Translations under genes and position numbers: made by a program
DNA from: CADCWN01 sp046328475
GTDB lineage: Bacteria; Chloroflexota; Chloroflexia; Thermomicrobiales; CADCWN01
Length of the DNA: 64,000 nucleotides
Direction of reading: 5' to 3'
Assembly: GCA_046328475.1 (NCBI GenBank)
Contig: JAXLWN010000034.1
Span: 1-64,000, forward strand
Notes under the pieces: generated by a model
Told to the model about the DNA's origin: nothing
The model's input: only the letters and a program-made list of their open reading frames with translations
Database searches by the model: none
Part shown: positions 28,082 through 37,111 of the stretch, piece after piece
How the letters are laid out: each line of letters begins with the position of its first letter
Position numbering within the stretch: the first letter of the stretch is position 1

Positions 28082-28208
28082 GGAGAGTGGAGAGAAGAGA
28101 GAAGAGAGAAGGGCGTGGGGTTAGCGAGGGGCATCGTGCTATGCCGCGCAACTCCGAGCGCAATCATCAACGCACTCGTCTCTCTTCTCTCCACTCTCCA
28201 CTCTCCTC
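28080..28208. repeat. GAGAGAA heptamer tract with inverted partner
   Basis: AGAAGAG-type units (28080-28110) and the complementary CTCTTCTCTCC tract (28172-28208) flank a 60-nt loop between convergent genes; each tract touches a gene's stop codon. Confidence 0.85.
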
Positions 28209-28617
28209 ATCCCAGCCGCTGGGTGAGGCTGTACCAGTTGCCGGAGTTGTCCTTGAAGACGGCTTCGATGCCATAGGGTTGCGCCTCGGGGGCCGAGAGG
28301 AACTCGACGCCCTGCGCGCTCAGTTCCGCGTAGGCCGCGCGGCAGTCGTCGGTCGCGAAGACGCCGGTGCCCATCGCGCCCTTCGCGACCAGGCCCTTGA
28401 TCTGCTCGGCGGTGGCGTTGTCCATCATCGGGCTCGGGGCGATCTTGTAGAGCACGATCTCCAGGTCGGGCTGCCCCTTCGGGCCGACCGTCAGCCAGCG
28501 GAAATCGCCCATCGATTGGTCGGTGCGGACCTCGAAGCCGAGTTTGTCGGTGTAGAACGACAGGGCGGCCTCCTGATCGAGCACATAGATCGTGGTATGG
28601 GACAGCCTGCTGATCAT
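28207..28617 (-). CDS. VOC (glyoxalase/bleomycin-resistance) family protein
   Basis: A 136-residue VOC protein with two beta-alpha-beta-beta-beta modules: ISRLSHTTIYVLDQEAALSFY, GFEVRTDQSMGDFRWLTVGP, then FATDDCRAAYAELSAQGVEFL and EAVFKDNSGNWYSLTQ. VOC enzymes use a metal held by His/Glu ligands; possible ligands here are His in LSHTT and Glu in DLEIVLY. ATG at 28617 has AAGGAG upstream. VOC genes of this subtype are often next to AraC regulators, and a broken AraC gene lies 760 bases upstream on the same strand. Confidence 0.88.
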   Translation of the reverse strand: MISRLSHTTIYVLDQEAALSFYTDKLGFEVRTDQSMGDFRWLTVGPKGQPDLEIVLYKIAPSPMMDNATAEQIKGLVAKGAMGTGVFATDDCRAAYAELSAQGVEFLSAPEAQPYGIEAVFKDNSGNWYSLTQRLG

Positions 28618-29378
28618 CCCTGGCACTCCTTCCGCATAATGATTAACAATCGACAATTGACGAGCAACAATGGCCCTGCTGCGCGAGTTGCCTCACCCGG
28701 CAAAGCGTAGTGCAGGGCAACGCGGTGGGCTTCTCCAAAATTGGCCGATTCTGCAACTGGCGGCCGTGACCGGAGGCCGGGCCTGGAGACTGCGAGCGAT
28801 ACCTGCGCAGTAGGGCGCGATGTCACGCGCGGGCGAAGTATTTCGTCTCCTGGATGACGGCGGCTGCGCCACAACCCGGCGGTGACGATCGCGCCAGCCA
28901 CCAGCGCGGCATGGCCTGCTGGTCCCGCTGGCGCACCGCCTCTCCGGCTACACCACCCTCCACTACGAGTTGACGGCGTAGGCGTTCAGCCTCTCACGCC
29001 GCGAAGGTCGCCGCGCTCGCCTTGCCGCTCATCGAATCGGCATTGAGTAGAGTTTATGCAGAATAAGCCAAGCGGGGCCAGAATGGTATCTGGGAAAACA
29101 AGTGATGGTCATGTGGCCGTCAATCCGGGGTTGCCGGGCAATGCCGACGCCCAATCCGGGCCGTGCGCGGCAAAACTGACCGGGTCGGCGATCCACGCGC
29201 ACGCCCGGTTGCTCGCTGGCCCGAGGCCCAACATGCAGCACGGGCGCTCGCACGGAAACACCCGCTGCTGCAGGGCATCCTGGTCCCGCGCGCACCGACT
29301 CGCTGGCTACTCCACCCTCCGCTGCACGAGTTGACGGCGTAGGCGTTCCAGCCCCTCACGCCGTGAATGTCGCCGCGC
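28618..29378. other. Degraded region with a diverged duplication
   Basis: No intact gene on either strand. Two related segments of about 120 bases occur at 28918-29040 and 29270-29380, sharing ACGAGTTGACGGCGTAGGCG and CTCACGCCG followed by GTCGCCGCGCTC. In the plus frame the first reads VPLAHRLSGYTTLHYELTA then stop, which looks like a gene end without its body. It may be scar tissue from a duplication next to the AraC remnant. Confidence 0.5.
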
Positions 29379-29870
29379 TCACCCGATCGTCCGCCGCAGG
29401 AAGCACATCGGAATCGCCGGGGCCTGCGCCGCGATCTGCGCCCTGGCCGCCGGGCGTGGAGCATCTCGTCGCGGTAGGCGCTGGGCGCGATGCCACCCGG
29501 CGAAGAGGGCTGAAGAAGCCGACGCTGCGGAAGCCGACGGCGAAGCGGGCCTCTCGGTGACGCCAAGATCGCCGTCGGTGAGAGTGCCTTAGCGCGCTCG
29601 ATCCGGCGCTGCGTCAGGTACTGGTGCGGGGGTCTGGTCGAGGCCTTGCCGGAAGAGGCGGATGACATGGAAGCGTGAGCAATAGGCCTGCCGCGGCGAT
29701 CTGCTCCAGGTCGAGCGGCGGTGATAGGAGGCGTCGATGAAGGCTCGCGCGCGCGTCGCAGGCGAGGGTCGGGGGGGGTGGAAAACGCCCCTTGTGACGG
29801 CGCTGGTGAGCGGCGAACCGTGGCGGGACGCGGGCGCTGCATCGGCTCCTCCCAAGCTGACGAACAAATC
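29379..29870 (-). pseudogene. AraC-family regulator, fragmentary
   Basis: Pieces of an AraC/XylS DNA-binding domain in shifting frames: FIDASYHR, CSRFHVIRLFRQGLDQTP, LTQRRIERAKAL, then GFRSVGF-like and AYRDEML segments, ending in a shifted frame as IPMCFLRRTIG before a stop at 29379. No effector domain, as is common in short AraC regulators of this type. Several indels break it. Unlike proS there is no essentiality argument and the flank is also degraded, so true decay is plausible; sequence error is not excluded. Confidence 0.6.
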
Positions 29871-30008
29871 CAGGGGTAGACAGTAGACCCTATGTTCCTG
29901 AAAATCTTACAACGAATGGTCGGTGCGGTAAAGCCTGCCGCTGCGCGTATTCGTCGCCTCCGCGTCGTTCTCACACCGGGATTGGTGTGCGGCGAAGGGG
30001 GTGACGGG

Positions 30009-31248
30009 GTGAAGATGCGGTGGCGCGGCTGGGGAGGCGTGTTCGTGTGGCTAGCGGTCTGCGCGCTGATCGCCTGCAGCACCGCGCCAACCCCCACGCC
30101 CGGTATACCAACGCCCCTGCCAGCACCCTATGCTCGCCAACGAGCGCACCAACACATGCCGCTGCGCCGTCACAACCCGCCGCGACGGCTACGGGCGCCG
30201 CTCCGACGCCAAACCGCCAGCAACGCGCCTACCCATGGCGGCACCTACCGCCACCCCAGGTGGCAGTTCGCCCGCGCCGCAGGATGGGACGATGCTGCTG
30301 CTGGTGACGAATTTCGGGGCGCGGCAGATCTCCTGGGTGGACCCGGCGCGCGGGGTGATCGCGCAAGTGGAGGTCGGGGCTGCGCCGTGGGGGGTGGCGA
30401 CGGCGGGGGGCCGGGCGTATGTCTCCACGGCGGAAGGGGTCGCGGTGGTGGACATGGCGGCGCGGCGGCGGGTGGCATTGGTGCCCTATCTGGCCGAGGT
30501 CGGGTCGCCGGGGTCGGGCGAGTATCGCGCCGGGGGGATGGGCATCGCGCTCTCGCCCGATGGGGCGCGAGTGTATGTGGGGATCAATCTGCCGGGCGGC
30601 AACGGGCGGCTGGAGGTGCTGGACACGGCGCAGTTGCGCATGGTGGGTAGCGCGACCGTCGGGGTGCGACCGTTCGATGTGGCGGTGAGCCGCGACGGTC
30701 GGGTTATCTACAGCATCGACCACGATTCCTTCTCGGTGACGATCGTGGAGGCGGCGACGCTGGCGACGCGCACCGTGGCGATCGCCCCGGTCGGGCGCGA
30801 TGCCTATGCCAAGATGCACTATGGGGTGATCGGGCCGGATGATCGCTTGCTGCTGCCGATCATGGGTCGCGCCCTGGTGCACCTGGCCCCGGCGGGCGAT
30901 TTCACCACCACACCGCTGTCGGCGAATACGCATCAGCACGGCGCAGCACTGACGCCCGACGGTCTGCGCTTGCTGGTCGTCGGCACCGGACCAGCCGGGC
31001 AGGCGACGGGCGGCGCGAGCCTGACGGTCCTCGACCTGGCAAGCGGTGCCGAGCGCATCCTGCCGCTCGCGCGCCCGCACGAGAAGGTCGCGGTCAGCCC
31101 CGACGGCCGCACCGCGTACCTGACCGGGGGCTACACCCTCGCCAGCGGTGCCTGGGACGGCATCACCGTCATCGACCTGGAGACCGGCGCGACGCGCGAG
31201 GTCGCGGTGCCGGGGCTGCCGTTGGATATCGTCGTTGTCGCGAACTGA
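30009..31248 (+). CDS. YncE-like beta-propeller lipoprotein, linker frameshifts
   Basis: A signal peptide and lipobox (FVWLAVCALIAC) begin at GTG 30009, where AAGGGGG lies eight bases upstream. A Pro/Ala/Thr linker (about 30085-30270) changes frame twice. Then an intact propeller of about 320 residues follows: LLVTNFGARQISWVDPARG, VGAAPWGVATAGGRAYVST, GIALSPDGARVYVG, RPFDVAVSRDGRVIYSID, KVAVSPDGRTAYLTGG, GLPLDIVVVAN. This is the YVTN/YncE repeat pattern of surface propellers with unknown ligands. The shifts are confined to low-complexity sequence and probably reflect indel error. Confidence 0.75.
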
Positions 31249-31266
31249 AACGCTGCGTGAGCCACG

Positions 31267-31803
31267 CTACTCACGAACAAGGCCGACGCGCAACGTCAGC
31301 CCGCCGATCCCGGTGATCCGCGTCGGCGTGGTGGCGCGGTAGCCTGTCGGCACCAAAACCTCCACGCTATACTCCTCCATCGGACAACTTGTGCTGAGGT
31401 AGAAGCTCACCTTCCCCGAGTCGTTTGTCATTTTAGGAGCATCGAGCGGGCCAACGCCGGGGCGCGTCATCACGACCGGTACATCTGCCAGCGATGGTTC
31501 ATCGCCGCCCTGCTTTCCATCCCCATAATCATCTTGCCAGACGAAGACTGAAGTACCCCAGAAGCAATCGGCGACTCCGGAACGTGTCGGCGTGCCGCGT
31601 GGGCGCGTCGGGGTGAACAGAATCAAATCCGAACCGGTCGGCTGGATCACAAGAATGGTAGGGGGTGGCGCGGAATTGGTCGAGGTAGGAGGCACCGTCG
31701 TAGCGGTGACAGCGGAATGTAGCGATGGCTGGCAAGCAGCCAGCAAGAGAGCAGCGAGGAGGACGATTGCGCCGGGTCTACACCGTCGGAGGTAATGGTG
31801 CAT
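31267..31803 (-). CDS. Lipoprotein with SdrD-B/Cna-B-like domain
   Basis: A 178-residue exported protein. The lipobox is LLLAAC (Cys about 24), followed by a Thr/Pro/Ser-rich linker. The C-terminal part has WQDDYGDGKQGGDEPSLADV, GPLDAPKMTNDSGKVSFYL and EYSVEVLVPTGYRATTP, the layout of prealbumin-like beta-sandwich SdrD-B or Cna-B domains (including the acidic loop that may bind Ca2+). Likely surface-exposed with a structural or adhesive role, by family analogy only. ATG at 31803 has GAGGAG upstream; convergent with the propeller gene. Confidence 0.7.
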   Translation of the reverse strand: MHHYLRRCRPGAIVLLAALLLAACQPSLHSAVTATTVPPTSTNSAPPPTILVIQPTGSDLILFTPTRPRGTPTRSGVADCFWGTSVFVWQDDYGDGKQGGDEPSLADVPVVMTRPGVGPLDAPKMTNDSGKVSFYLSTSCPMEEYSVEVLVPTGYRATTPTRITGIGGLTLRVGLVRE

Positions 31804-31907
31804 GACGATGCTCCTCGCCAGTGCGTTTGGCAACGACTATACGACTCCGCTTGTGCGCCGCCCGGTGGCTGATTTTCTCCGGGCGGCGCACGATTCTCGC
31901 AGTTCGT

Positions 31908-31924
31908 TTACCAAAGTTTGGTAA
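31908..31924 (-). terminator. 17-nt palindrome after the aminotransferase gene
   Basis: TTACCAAAGTTTGGTAA, palindromic around a central base, 15 bases past the stop codon. Identical copies lie at 40241 and 55716. A hairpin is possible but there is no U-tract, so terminator is one reading and a protein-binding site another. Confidence 0.5.
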
Positions 31925-31938
31925 CGGCTCCCACATCC

Positions 31939-33102
31939 TCACGCCTCCCGACGTACCGTCTCCACGGCTTCCGCCAGCAGATCGAGGTCCGATTCGTCGG
32001 TGAAGCAGGCGACCGAGCTGCGGACGCTGGTGCCGTTGAGCGCGGGGCGGGTGAGGATGTTCCAGCGTTCGCGCAGGGCGGGGGCGAGATCGGTGCCGGG
32101 GACCCCCTCCAGGCTGAAGGTGACGATGCCGGTGCCGTCGCGCGGGTCGCGCGGGCTGCGGACGGCGACGCCGGGGATGCGGGCGAAGTTGCGGTGGAGG
32201 TGCGCGGCGAGTCGGTGGGCGTGCGCGGCGATTGCCTCCAGGTCGAGGTCGGCGACGAAGGTGGCGGCGACGGCCATCGCCGAGTCGGACGCGAAGACGC
32301 GCCCGCCATACTCGTAGCGCCGCGCGCCGGGGATGAACTCCAGGCGATCCATGTCGATCCCGCCGCCGGTGGTGGCGCGGCTGCCGGTCCAGGTGACGGT
32401 CAGGCGGTCGAGTAGATCGCGGCGGATGTAGAGGCCCGCCGAGGGGTAGGGGCCGAGCAGCCACTTGTAGCCGACGAAGCCGTAGAAGTCGCAGCCGAGC
32501 GCGCGGACATCGACCGGGAACTGGCCGAGCGACTGCGCGCCGTCGAAGAAGATCAGCGCCCCCCGCTCGTGCGCGAGGCGCACCATCTCCTCGACCGGCA
32601 GGATCGTGCCATCCTCGGTCGTGACGTGGCTGGCGGCGACCAGGCGCGTGCGCTCGGAGAGGCAGGCCGCGAAGCCATCGAGGAACGTGGCGTGGTCCAT
32701 CGACACCGGCGCGCGGCGGATGACGACGCCGAAGCGCCGCGCGATGTTGAGCAGCGGCGTGACGAGCGAGGGGTGCTCCTGGTCGGTGATCACCACCTCG
32801 TCGCCCGCCTGCCAGGGCAGTCCCTCCACCACGATGTTGACGGCACCGGAGAATTGCGTGGTGAAGGCGATCTCGTCGGGATCGGCACCCAGGAGGGTGG
32901 CGAGTTGCTGGTGCGCCCAGTCGGCGCGGGTCAACTCCTCGGCGTGGGCCAGCAGCAGGCCGGGGCCATACTCGGTGACGTGATTCGGCAGGCGCACCAG
33001 TTCGTCGCCGACCGCACGCGGCAGCGGGGCCATGCCGCCGGTGTTGAGGTGCGTGATGTGGGCCAGCGCGGGGATGTCCTGGCGGGCGGTACCGAGGGCC
33101 AT
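31939..33102 (-). CDS. Class V aminotransferase (PLP enzyme)
   Basis: A 387-residue fold-type I PLP enzyme of the cysteine desulfurase / isopenicillin-N epimerase branch. Motifs: HLNTGGMAPLPRAV, TTQFSGAVNIVVEGL, TDQEHPSLVTPLLNIAR, SHVTTEDGTILPVEE, FFDGAQSLGQ (Asp for the pyridine nitrogen) and GYKWLLGP (catalytic Lys). The C-terminal SSVACFTDESDLDLL region lacks the Cys loop expected of NifS/IscS desulfurases, so transamination, epimerisation or C-S lyase activity is as likely. ATG at 33102 follows GGAGGCACC. The palindrome after the stop suggests a monocistronic unit. Confidence 0.88.
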   Translation of the reverse strand: MALGTARQDIPALAHITHLNTGGMAPLPRAVGDELVRLPNHVTEYGPGLLLAHAEELTRADWAHQQLATLLGADPDEIAFTTQFSGAVNIVVEGLPWQAGDEVVITDQEHPSLVTPLLNIARRFGVVIRRAPVSMDHATFLDGFAACLSERTRLVAASHVTTEDGTILPVEEMVRLAHERGALIFFDGAQSLGQFPVDVRALGCDFYGFVGYKWLLGPYPSAGLYIRRDLLDRLTVTWTGSRATTGGGIDMDRLEFIPGARRYEYGGRVFASDSAMAVAATFVADLDLEAIAAHAHRLAAHLHRNFARIPGVAVRSPRDPRDGTGIVTFSLEGVPGTDLAPALRERWNILTRPALNGTSVRSSVACFTDESDLDLLAEAVETVRREA

Positions 33103-33114
33103 GGTGCCTCCTTA

Positions 33115-33222
33115 GTCGTCGAGCGTAGGACGTAAAGCGGAGAGCGTGTAACGCGGTTGCGTCGGCGGCTATTCTCCACCTTTTGCGCCCTACGCTCAAC
33201 GCGCTACGTTCAACGTTCTACA
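33115..33222. repeat. CGCTCAA/CGTTCTA heptamer tract with partner
   Basis: Right tract (33184-33222) has units CGCTCAA, CGCGCTA, CGTTCAA, CGTTCTA; left tract (33115-33155) has the reverse-strand words AGCGTAGG and AGCGTG. It lies between the SDR stop and the aminotransferase start, both on the minus strand. Confidence 0.65.
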
Positions 33223-33224
33223 AC

Positions 33225-33998
33225 TCAAGCCAGCCGACCACCGTCGATCGTGAACGCGCCGCCGGTGATATAGGAGGCGTCGTCGCTGCAGAGAAAGGCG
33301 ACGAACGCGGCAACTTCGTCGGGGCGACCGTAGCGCCGCATGGGGATCAGCGTGCTGTTGGTCTGCCGCGCCGCGCCCGGATCGGCCGGGTTGGCCGCTG
33401 CTTCCAGCGCCTCCATCATCCGCGTCTCGATCAGGCCGGGACAGACAGCGTTGACCCGGATGCCGTCACCCGCCAGCCCCTTCGCCGCCGATTTGGTGAT
33501 GCCATTCACGGCGTGCTTGCTCGCCGAATAGGCAACCAGCACAGGAGAGCCCATCAGACCGGCGATCGAGGCGGTGTTGACGATTGCGCCGCCACCACGG
33601 GCGCGCATCAGCGGTGCCAGCGTCTTGATCCCAAGCCAGACGCCCTTCACATTGATAGCGAGCACGCGGTCGAACATCTCCTCGGGGTAGTCGAGCACCG
33701 GGACAATCGCACCCTCGATACCGGCATTGTTGAAGAGGCAATCGACGCCCCCGAAGCGCGCCGTCGCCTCCTCGGCCACGCGCGCCCAGTCGGCGGCAAG
33801 GCTCACATCGGCCACCACGGCCAACCCCTCGCCGCCCGCCGCAGCGACCTGCGCCACCACCCCATCGAGCGCCGCTCGCTCCAGATCCACCGCGACGACG
33901 TGCGCCCCTTCCTGCCCGAAGCGCACCGCCGCCGCCCGCCCGATCCCCCCGGCCGCGCCGGTCACCACAACCACCTTGCCCGCGAATCGCGCACTCAT
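33225..33998 (-). CDS. Short-chain dehydrogenase/reductase
   Basis: A 257-residue classical SDR that oxidises or reduces an alcohol/ketone pair with NAD(P). Cofactor motif TGAAGGIG (13-20), NNAG (90-93), catalytic Ser144, Tyr157 and Lys161 (YSASK), and the C-terminal CSDDASYITGGAFTIDGG are all present. Asp38 after the second strand (VVAVDLE) points to NAD rather than NADP. The closest style is glucose-1-dehydrogenase / 3-oxoacyl-reductase-like, but the substrate is open. ATG at 33998 follows GGGAGGG. Confidence 0.9.
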   Translation of the reverse strand: MSARFAGKVVVVTGAAGGIGRAAAVRFGQEGAHVVAVDLERAALDGVVAQVAAAGGEGLAVVADVSLAADWARVAEEATARFGGVDCLFNNAGIEGAIVPVLDYPEEMFDRVLAINVKGVWLGIKTLAPLMRARGGGAIVNTASIAGLMGSPVLVAYSASKHAVNGITKSAAKGLAGDGIRVNAVCPGLIETRMMEALEAAANPADPGAARQTNSTLIPMRRYGRPDEVAAFVAFLCSDDASYITGGAFTIDGGRLA

Positions 33999-34105
33999 GG
34001 CCAGCCCTCCCGCGCAGCGTGGCTTCATTTCCGACCTGATCCGGCCGCTACGATACGCGCGAGCACAAGTGGCGTCAAGCAGAGTACCGGAATGCCAGGG
34101 GCAAC

Positions 34106-34486
34106 TCAGCGACGGCGGCGCGCGAGGGTGAGGGCGATGCGGAGACTGGCACGCCAACTCTCGGCGACGGTGGCGAGGAAGTGATCGGCCTGCTCGGGCG
34201 AGGCGGCGACGAGGAAGGCGCGCAGTTGCGCGTTCAGCGCGGCGTCGGCGTGCAGCGGGCCGAGGATGAGGTCGAGCGGGTCGGGGAGAAGCTCGGCGGT
34301 GCTGGTCTCCAGGGTGCGCGCCAGCCGGTCGAGCAGCGCCGGGTCGGGGTCGGCGAGGGCGTCGTCCTCCAGGGCGACGATCGCCTCGGGCGGCACCCCC
34401 GCGAAGGCGGCCAGCGTCTCCTGCGACCAGCCGCGCCGGTGCCTCAATTCGCGCAGGCGCGATCCGCTCACGCTCCCCCCATGCAT
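34106..34486 (-). CDS. XRE-like helix-turn-helix protein
   Basis: A protein of about 126 residues. Residues 8-65 give a Cro/C1-type HTH (LRELRHRRGWSQETLAAFAGVPPEAIVALEDDAL). A second helical part (LNAQLRAFLVAASPEQADHFLATVAESW) has no family I recognise. It probably binds DNA; target unknown. ATG at 34486 is taken; a GTG six codons later lies just after GGGGGGA and is possible. It is divergent from the lipid kinase gene, with a 130-bp spacer, so it might regulate that gene. Confidence 0.7.
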   Translation of the reverse strand: MHGGSVSGSRLRELRHRRGWSQETLAAFAGVPPEAIVALEDDALADPDPALLDRLARTLETSTAELLPDPLDLILGPLHADAALNAQLRAFLVAASPEQADHFLATVAESWRASLRIALTLARRRR

Positions 34487-34615
34487 TGCTCGGGCTGCCG
34501 ACGCCATTATAGCGGTGCCCGGTTGAGGACGGGTGGAGGAGATTCCTGGCCCGGGAGTTGCATTCGCGAGGCGCGAGGCATATGTCGTACCTCGCAAGAG
34601 AACGAAGAGGCGAGC

Positions 34616-35602
34616 GTGCAAACCCGGAATGCGGAACTCGAAACCCGGCAGACAACCGCGACGCGGGCGTGGCTGATCGAGAACCCGGTGGCCGGACAGG
34701 GCGATTGGGCCGAGCAGATCGCCGCCGCGCAGGCAACATTGCGCGCGGCCGGGTGGGAGGTGGCGCTGCACCGCACGGCGAAGCAGGGCGACGCCACGGC
34801 GCTGGCCCGTGCGGCCGTGGAGGACGGTGCCGATGTCGTCATCGTCGCCGGGGGTGATGGGACGGTCAACGAGGCGCTGCAAGGGCTGGCCGGGCAACGT
34901 CGCACGGCGCTGGCGGTCCTGCCCGGCGGCACGGTGAATGTCTGGGCGACCGAGCTGGGTGCCGACCAGCACGAGGTCGACATCGCGCGGCGCATCGCGA
35001 CCGGCAGGCGGCACGCGGTCGATCTGGGTAAGGTGAACGACCGCTATTTCTTGATGATGGCGAGCGTCGGCTTCGACGCCGAGGCGAATGCCACTGTCGT
35101 CGAGAGCGGGTCGCTGAAGCGCCTGAAGCGCCGGGTCGGCCCGGCCGCCTACGCGCTCGGTGCCCTGCTGACGCTCGGCCGCTTCCGCTCAAGGCGCGTG
35201 GCGCTTTCCATCGACGGCGCACCGGTCAACCGCCACTTATTGATGCTCATTCTCGGTAACACGCGACTCTACGGCGGCATCGCCGAGATCACCTACCGCG
35301 CGAGGGCGGACGATGGCCTGCTCGATGTCTGCGTCCTCGCCGGGCGCGGACCGCTCGATCTAGTCCGGCGTGGCTGGTCGGTGCTACGCCGCCAGCATGC
35401 GGCCGACCCGGCGATCGACTATCGCCGCGCGCGACGGGTCGTCCTCGATCCGCCGGAACCACTGCGCATCCAGGCCGATGGCGAGGATATCGGCACTACC
35501 CCGGCCACCTTCACCGTCGTCCCCAACGCGCTGGAGGTGATCGTCCTCTCCGAGACACCGCCGGGATTCCTGGGCGACGCGGAGCAGAAGGGAGAAGGGT
35601 GA
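34616..35602 (+). CDS. Diacylglycerol/lipid kinase (DAGK catalytic domain)
   Basis: A 328-residue lipid kinase of the YegS/DgkB type. The nucleotide-binding motif GGDGTVNEAL sits at about 80-89, after LIENPVAGQG (phosphate-binding start) and followed by LPGGTVNVWATELG. The C-terminal beta-sandwich has GFDAEANATV and RLYGGIAEITYRARADDGLLDV. It should phosphorylate a diacylglycerol-like lipid with ATP at the membrane face. GTG at 34616 has AAGAGG upstream. The last residues (EQKGEG) and the stop codon come from a GGGAGAA heptamer tract. Confidence 0.88.
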   Translation: MQTRNAELETRQTTATRAWLIENPVAGQGDWAEQIAAAQATLRAAGWEVALHRTAKQGDATALARAAVEDGADVVIVAGGDGTVNEALQGLAGQRRTALAVLPGGTVNVWATELGADQHEVDIARRIATGRRHAVDLGKVNDRYFLMMASVGFDAEANATVVESGSLKRLKRRVGPAAYALGALLTLGRFRSRRVALSIDGAPVNRHLLMLILGNTRLYGGIAEITYRARADDGLLDVCVLAGRGPLDLVRRGWSVLRRQHAADPAIDYRRARRVVLDPPEPLRIQADGEDIGTTPATFTVVPNALEVIVLSETPPGFLGDAEQKGEG

Positions 35603-35742
35603 GGGGAGAAGGGTGACAGAATTCGCATCGCCCGCTGGTAGCGATATCTCGTCTGCTCTCTGGAATCATTCTCATTTTAGGTATGTACTACCAATCACCC
35701 TTCCCCTTTCTCCCTTCCCCCTTCTCCCTTCCTCCCTCACTC
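35586..35742. repeat. GGGAGAA/GGGTGAC heptamer tract with inverted partner
   Basis: Left units GGGAGAA, GGGTGAG, GGGAGAA, GGGTGAC (35589-35613); right tract of CCCTTCC and TTCTCCC words (35697-35741). It joins two convergent genes and supplies the kinase gene's stop codon. Confidence 0.85.
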
Positions 35743-36009
35743 GTCGTCCCGTCCGGTCGCCTCGCGTTCGCGCAGCTCCATGATGGCCCATTGCTCGTCG
35801 CGCAGGTCGCGCCAGACGCGCGTGCGCAGCGTCGGGCGATCCTCCTCGCGCCAGGGGCGTGTCTGCTCGCGGGCGATGCGCTCGCGCGTGCGCTCACCCC
35901 GCCGCCGACGCTCGGCACGGTCGAGGCGTCCCAGCCGAGCCAGTTCCCGGCGATCTGGCAACCCCTCGCGCATGGTGCCATCCCGCGCGTCAAAGTCTTG
36001 ATCACGCAT
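35737..36009 (-). CDS. Small highly charged protein of unknown function
   Basis: A 90-residue protein, MRDQDFDARDGTMREG followed by about 65 residues dominated by Arg and Glu (RAERRRRGERTRERIAREQ), predicted to be one long helix or coiled coil. ATG at 36009 has GGGGACGACA before it. I do not recognise it. It lies between two heptamer tracts and is parallel to the RIO kinase gene. The composition is also what a spurious high-GC frame would give, so its reality is uncertain. Confidence 0.45.
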   Translation of the reverse strand: MRDQDFDARDGTMREGLPDRRELARLGRLDRAERRRRGERTRERIAREQTRPWREEDRPTLRTRVWRDLRDEQWAIMELREREATGRDDE

Positions 36010-36020
36010 TGTCGTCCCCG

Positions 36021-36059
36021 TCACTCATTACTCATTACTCAGCACTCAGCACTCACCAG
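36021..36059. repeat. CTCATTA/CTCAGCA/CTCACCA heptamer tract
   Basis: Five consecutive 7-nt units. The last overlaps the stop codon of the RIO kinase gene. Confidence 0.85.
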
Positions 36060-36970
36060 ATGCCCCCCTGGTGACGGAGCCAGAGTTCGCGCGCGATGGC
36101 GGGCGGGTCGGCGACGACGCCGTAGCGCACGAAGTAGCGGTAGGTGCGGTCGATGTCGCGGGCGAAGAGGGGAAAGAGGCCGGAGTTGTGGCGCGGATCG
36201 ACCGCCTGGGCGAAGTCGATGATCGTGGCGCGGCCATCCCAGTAGAGGATGTTGTAGGCCGAGAGGTCACCGTGGATGCAATCGCAGGCGAGGAAAAGCT
36301 CGATATTCCAGAGCAGGCGATCGAACAACTCCTGGGCCTCCTCGGGCGGGATGTCGACGTGGTGCAGCAGCGGCGCGGGGCCATCCTCATCACCGAGATA
36401 GTCCATCAGCGTGGCGTTGCCGACCTGGTCCAGGGCGCGCGGCACATCGGCCCCCGCAGCGTGGAGGCGGCGCTGCGTGGCAAACTCATACTCGATCCAG
36501 GAGGAGACCTGCTCCGCGCGCCCGCGCTCCGATCCGGTGCCGCGCTTGCGGCGACGGTCGCGCAGGGGCCGGCCGCGCTCGTCGCGCTGCGCACGGCTCT
36601 CGCGGTAGACGGCGTCGTTGCGCAGGCTGCGGAACATCCGTGGGCGATAAACCTTCGCCGCCAGCAACGGCGCATCCGCCGCCGCGCCGCCCGTGCAGCA
36701 GTAGACGGTCGCCTCCTTGCCGCTCCTGGCGGCCTGGATAACGTCGGCGATCAGATCGCGCTCGTAGAAGTGGGTCAGCGCGGAGAGCACCCAGGGGCGG
36801 TCGTGCTGCCCGGCCAGGAAGGTGGGATCGAAGGGCGGCTTGACCTGGGTATCGAGCGCCTGCTCGCGCAGCCAGCGCTGCACGTCGGCGTTGCTCTCGT
36901 AGCTGGTCTTGGGGATCGGGGCTCGCTGATTCCCGTCAGGGTGGGCATTCACACTCGAAGACTTCGACAT
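36053..36970 (-). CDS. RIO-type serine protein kinase
   Basis: A 305-residue atypical kinase of the RIO1 group. ATP-binding loop SGKEATVYC (83-91), Lys106 in LLAAKVY, the catalytic loop IHGDLSAYN (Asp235, Asn240) and the metal-binding IIDFAQAVDP (Asp252) are all present. The RIO-specific NATLMDYLGDEDGPAPLL hinge is also clear. In archaea and eukaryotes RIO kinases act in ribosome maturation; the bacterial role is unknown. ATG at 36970 has AAGGAG upstream. Two strong hairpins lie in the 5' region at 37.0-37.1 kb. Confidence 0.88.
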   Translation of the reverse strand: MSKSSSVNAHPDGNQRAPIPKTSYESNADVQRWLREQALDTQVKPPFDPTFLAGQHDRPWVLSALTHFYERDLIADVIQAARSGKEATVYCCTGGAAADAPLLAAKVYRPRMFRSLRNDAVYRESRAQRDERGRPLRDRRRKRGTGSERGRAEQVSSWIEYEFATQRRLHAAGADVPRALDQVGNATLMDYLGDEDGPAPLLHHVDIPPEEAQELFDRLLWNIELFLACDCIHGDLSAYNILYWDGRATIIDFAQAVDPRHNSGLFPLFARDIDRTYRYFVRYGVVADPPAIARELWLRHQGGIW

Positions 36971-37024
36971 TCCGGCGTCGCTCCTTGCGCTTCCGATGTA
37001 TCGTCGCGGCCGGGCGCACGCGCA

Positions 37025-37111
37025 CAGCGGCCACGGGTTCAGCCCGTGGCCGCTGCGCCTATCTGCGCCAAGAAGAGGCGCGACCACGGGGCGAGTGCGC
37101 CCGTGGTCGCG
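37025..37111. repeat. Twin CCACGGG hairpins upstream of the RIO kinase gene
   Basis: Stem CAGCGGCCACGGG with its complement (37025-37055, loop TTCAG, 13 bp perfect) and stem CGCGACCACGGG with its complement (37079-37111, 9-nt loop, 12 bp perfect). REP-like. Confidence 0.8.

Noticed and set aside
31939..33102. Cysteine desulfurase (IscS/NifS)
   Set aside because: The catalytic Lys is present but the characteristic Cys loop near the C-terminus is not, so only the class V aminotransferase fold is claimed.
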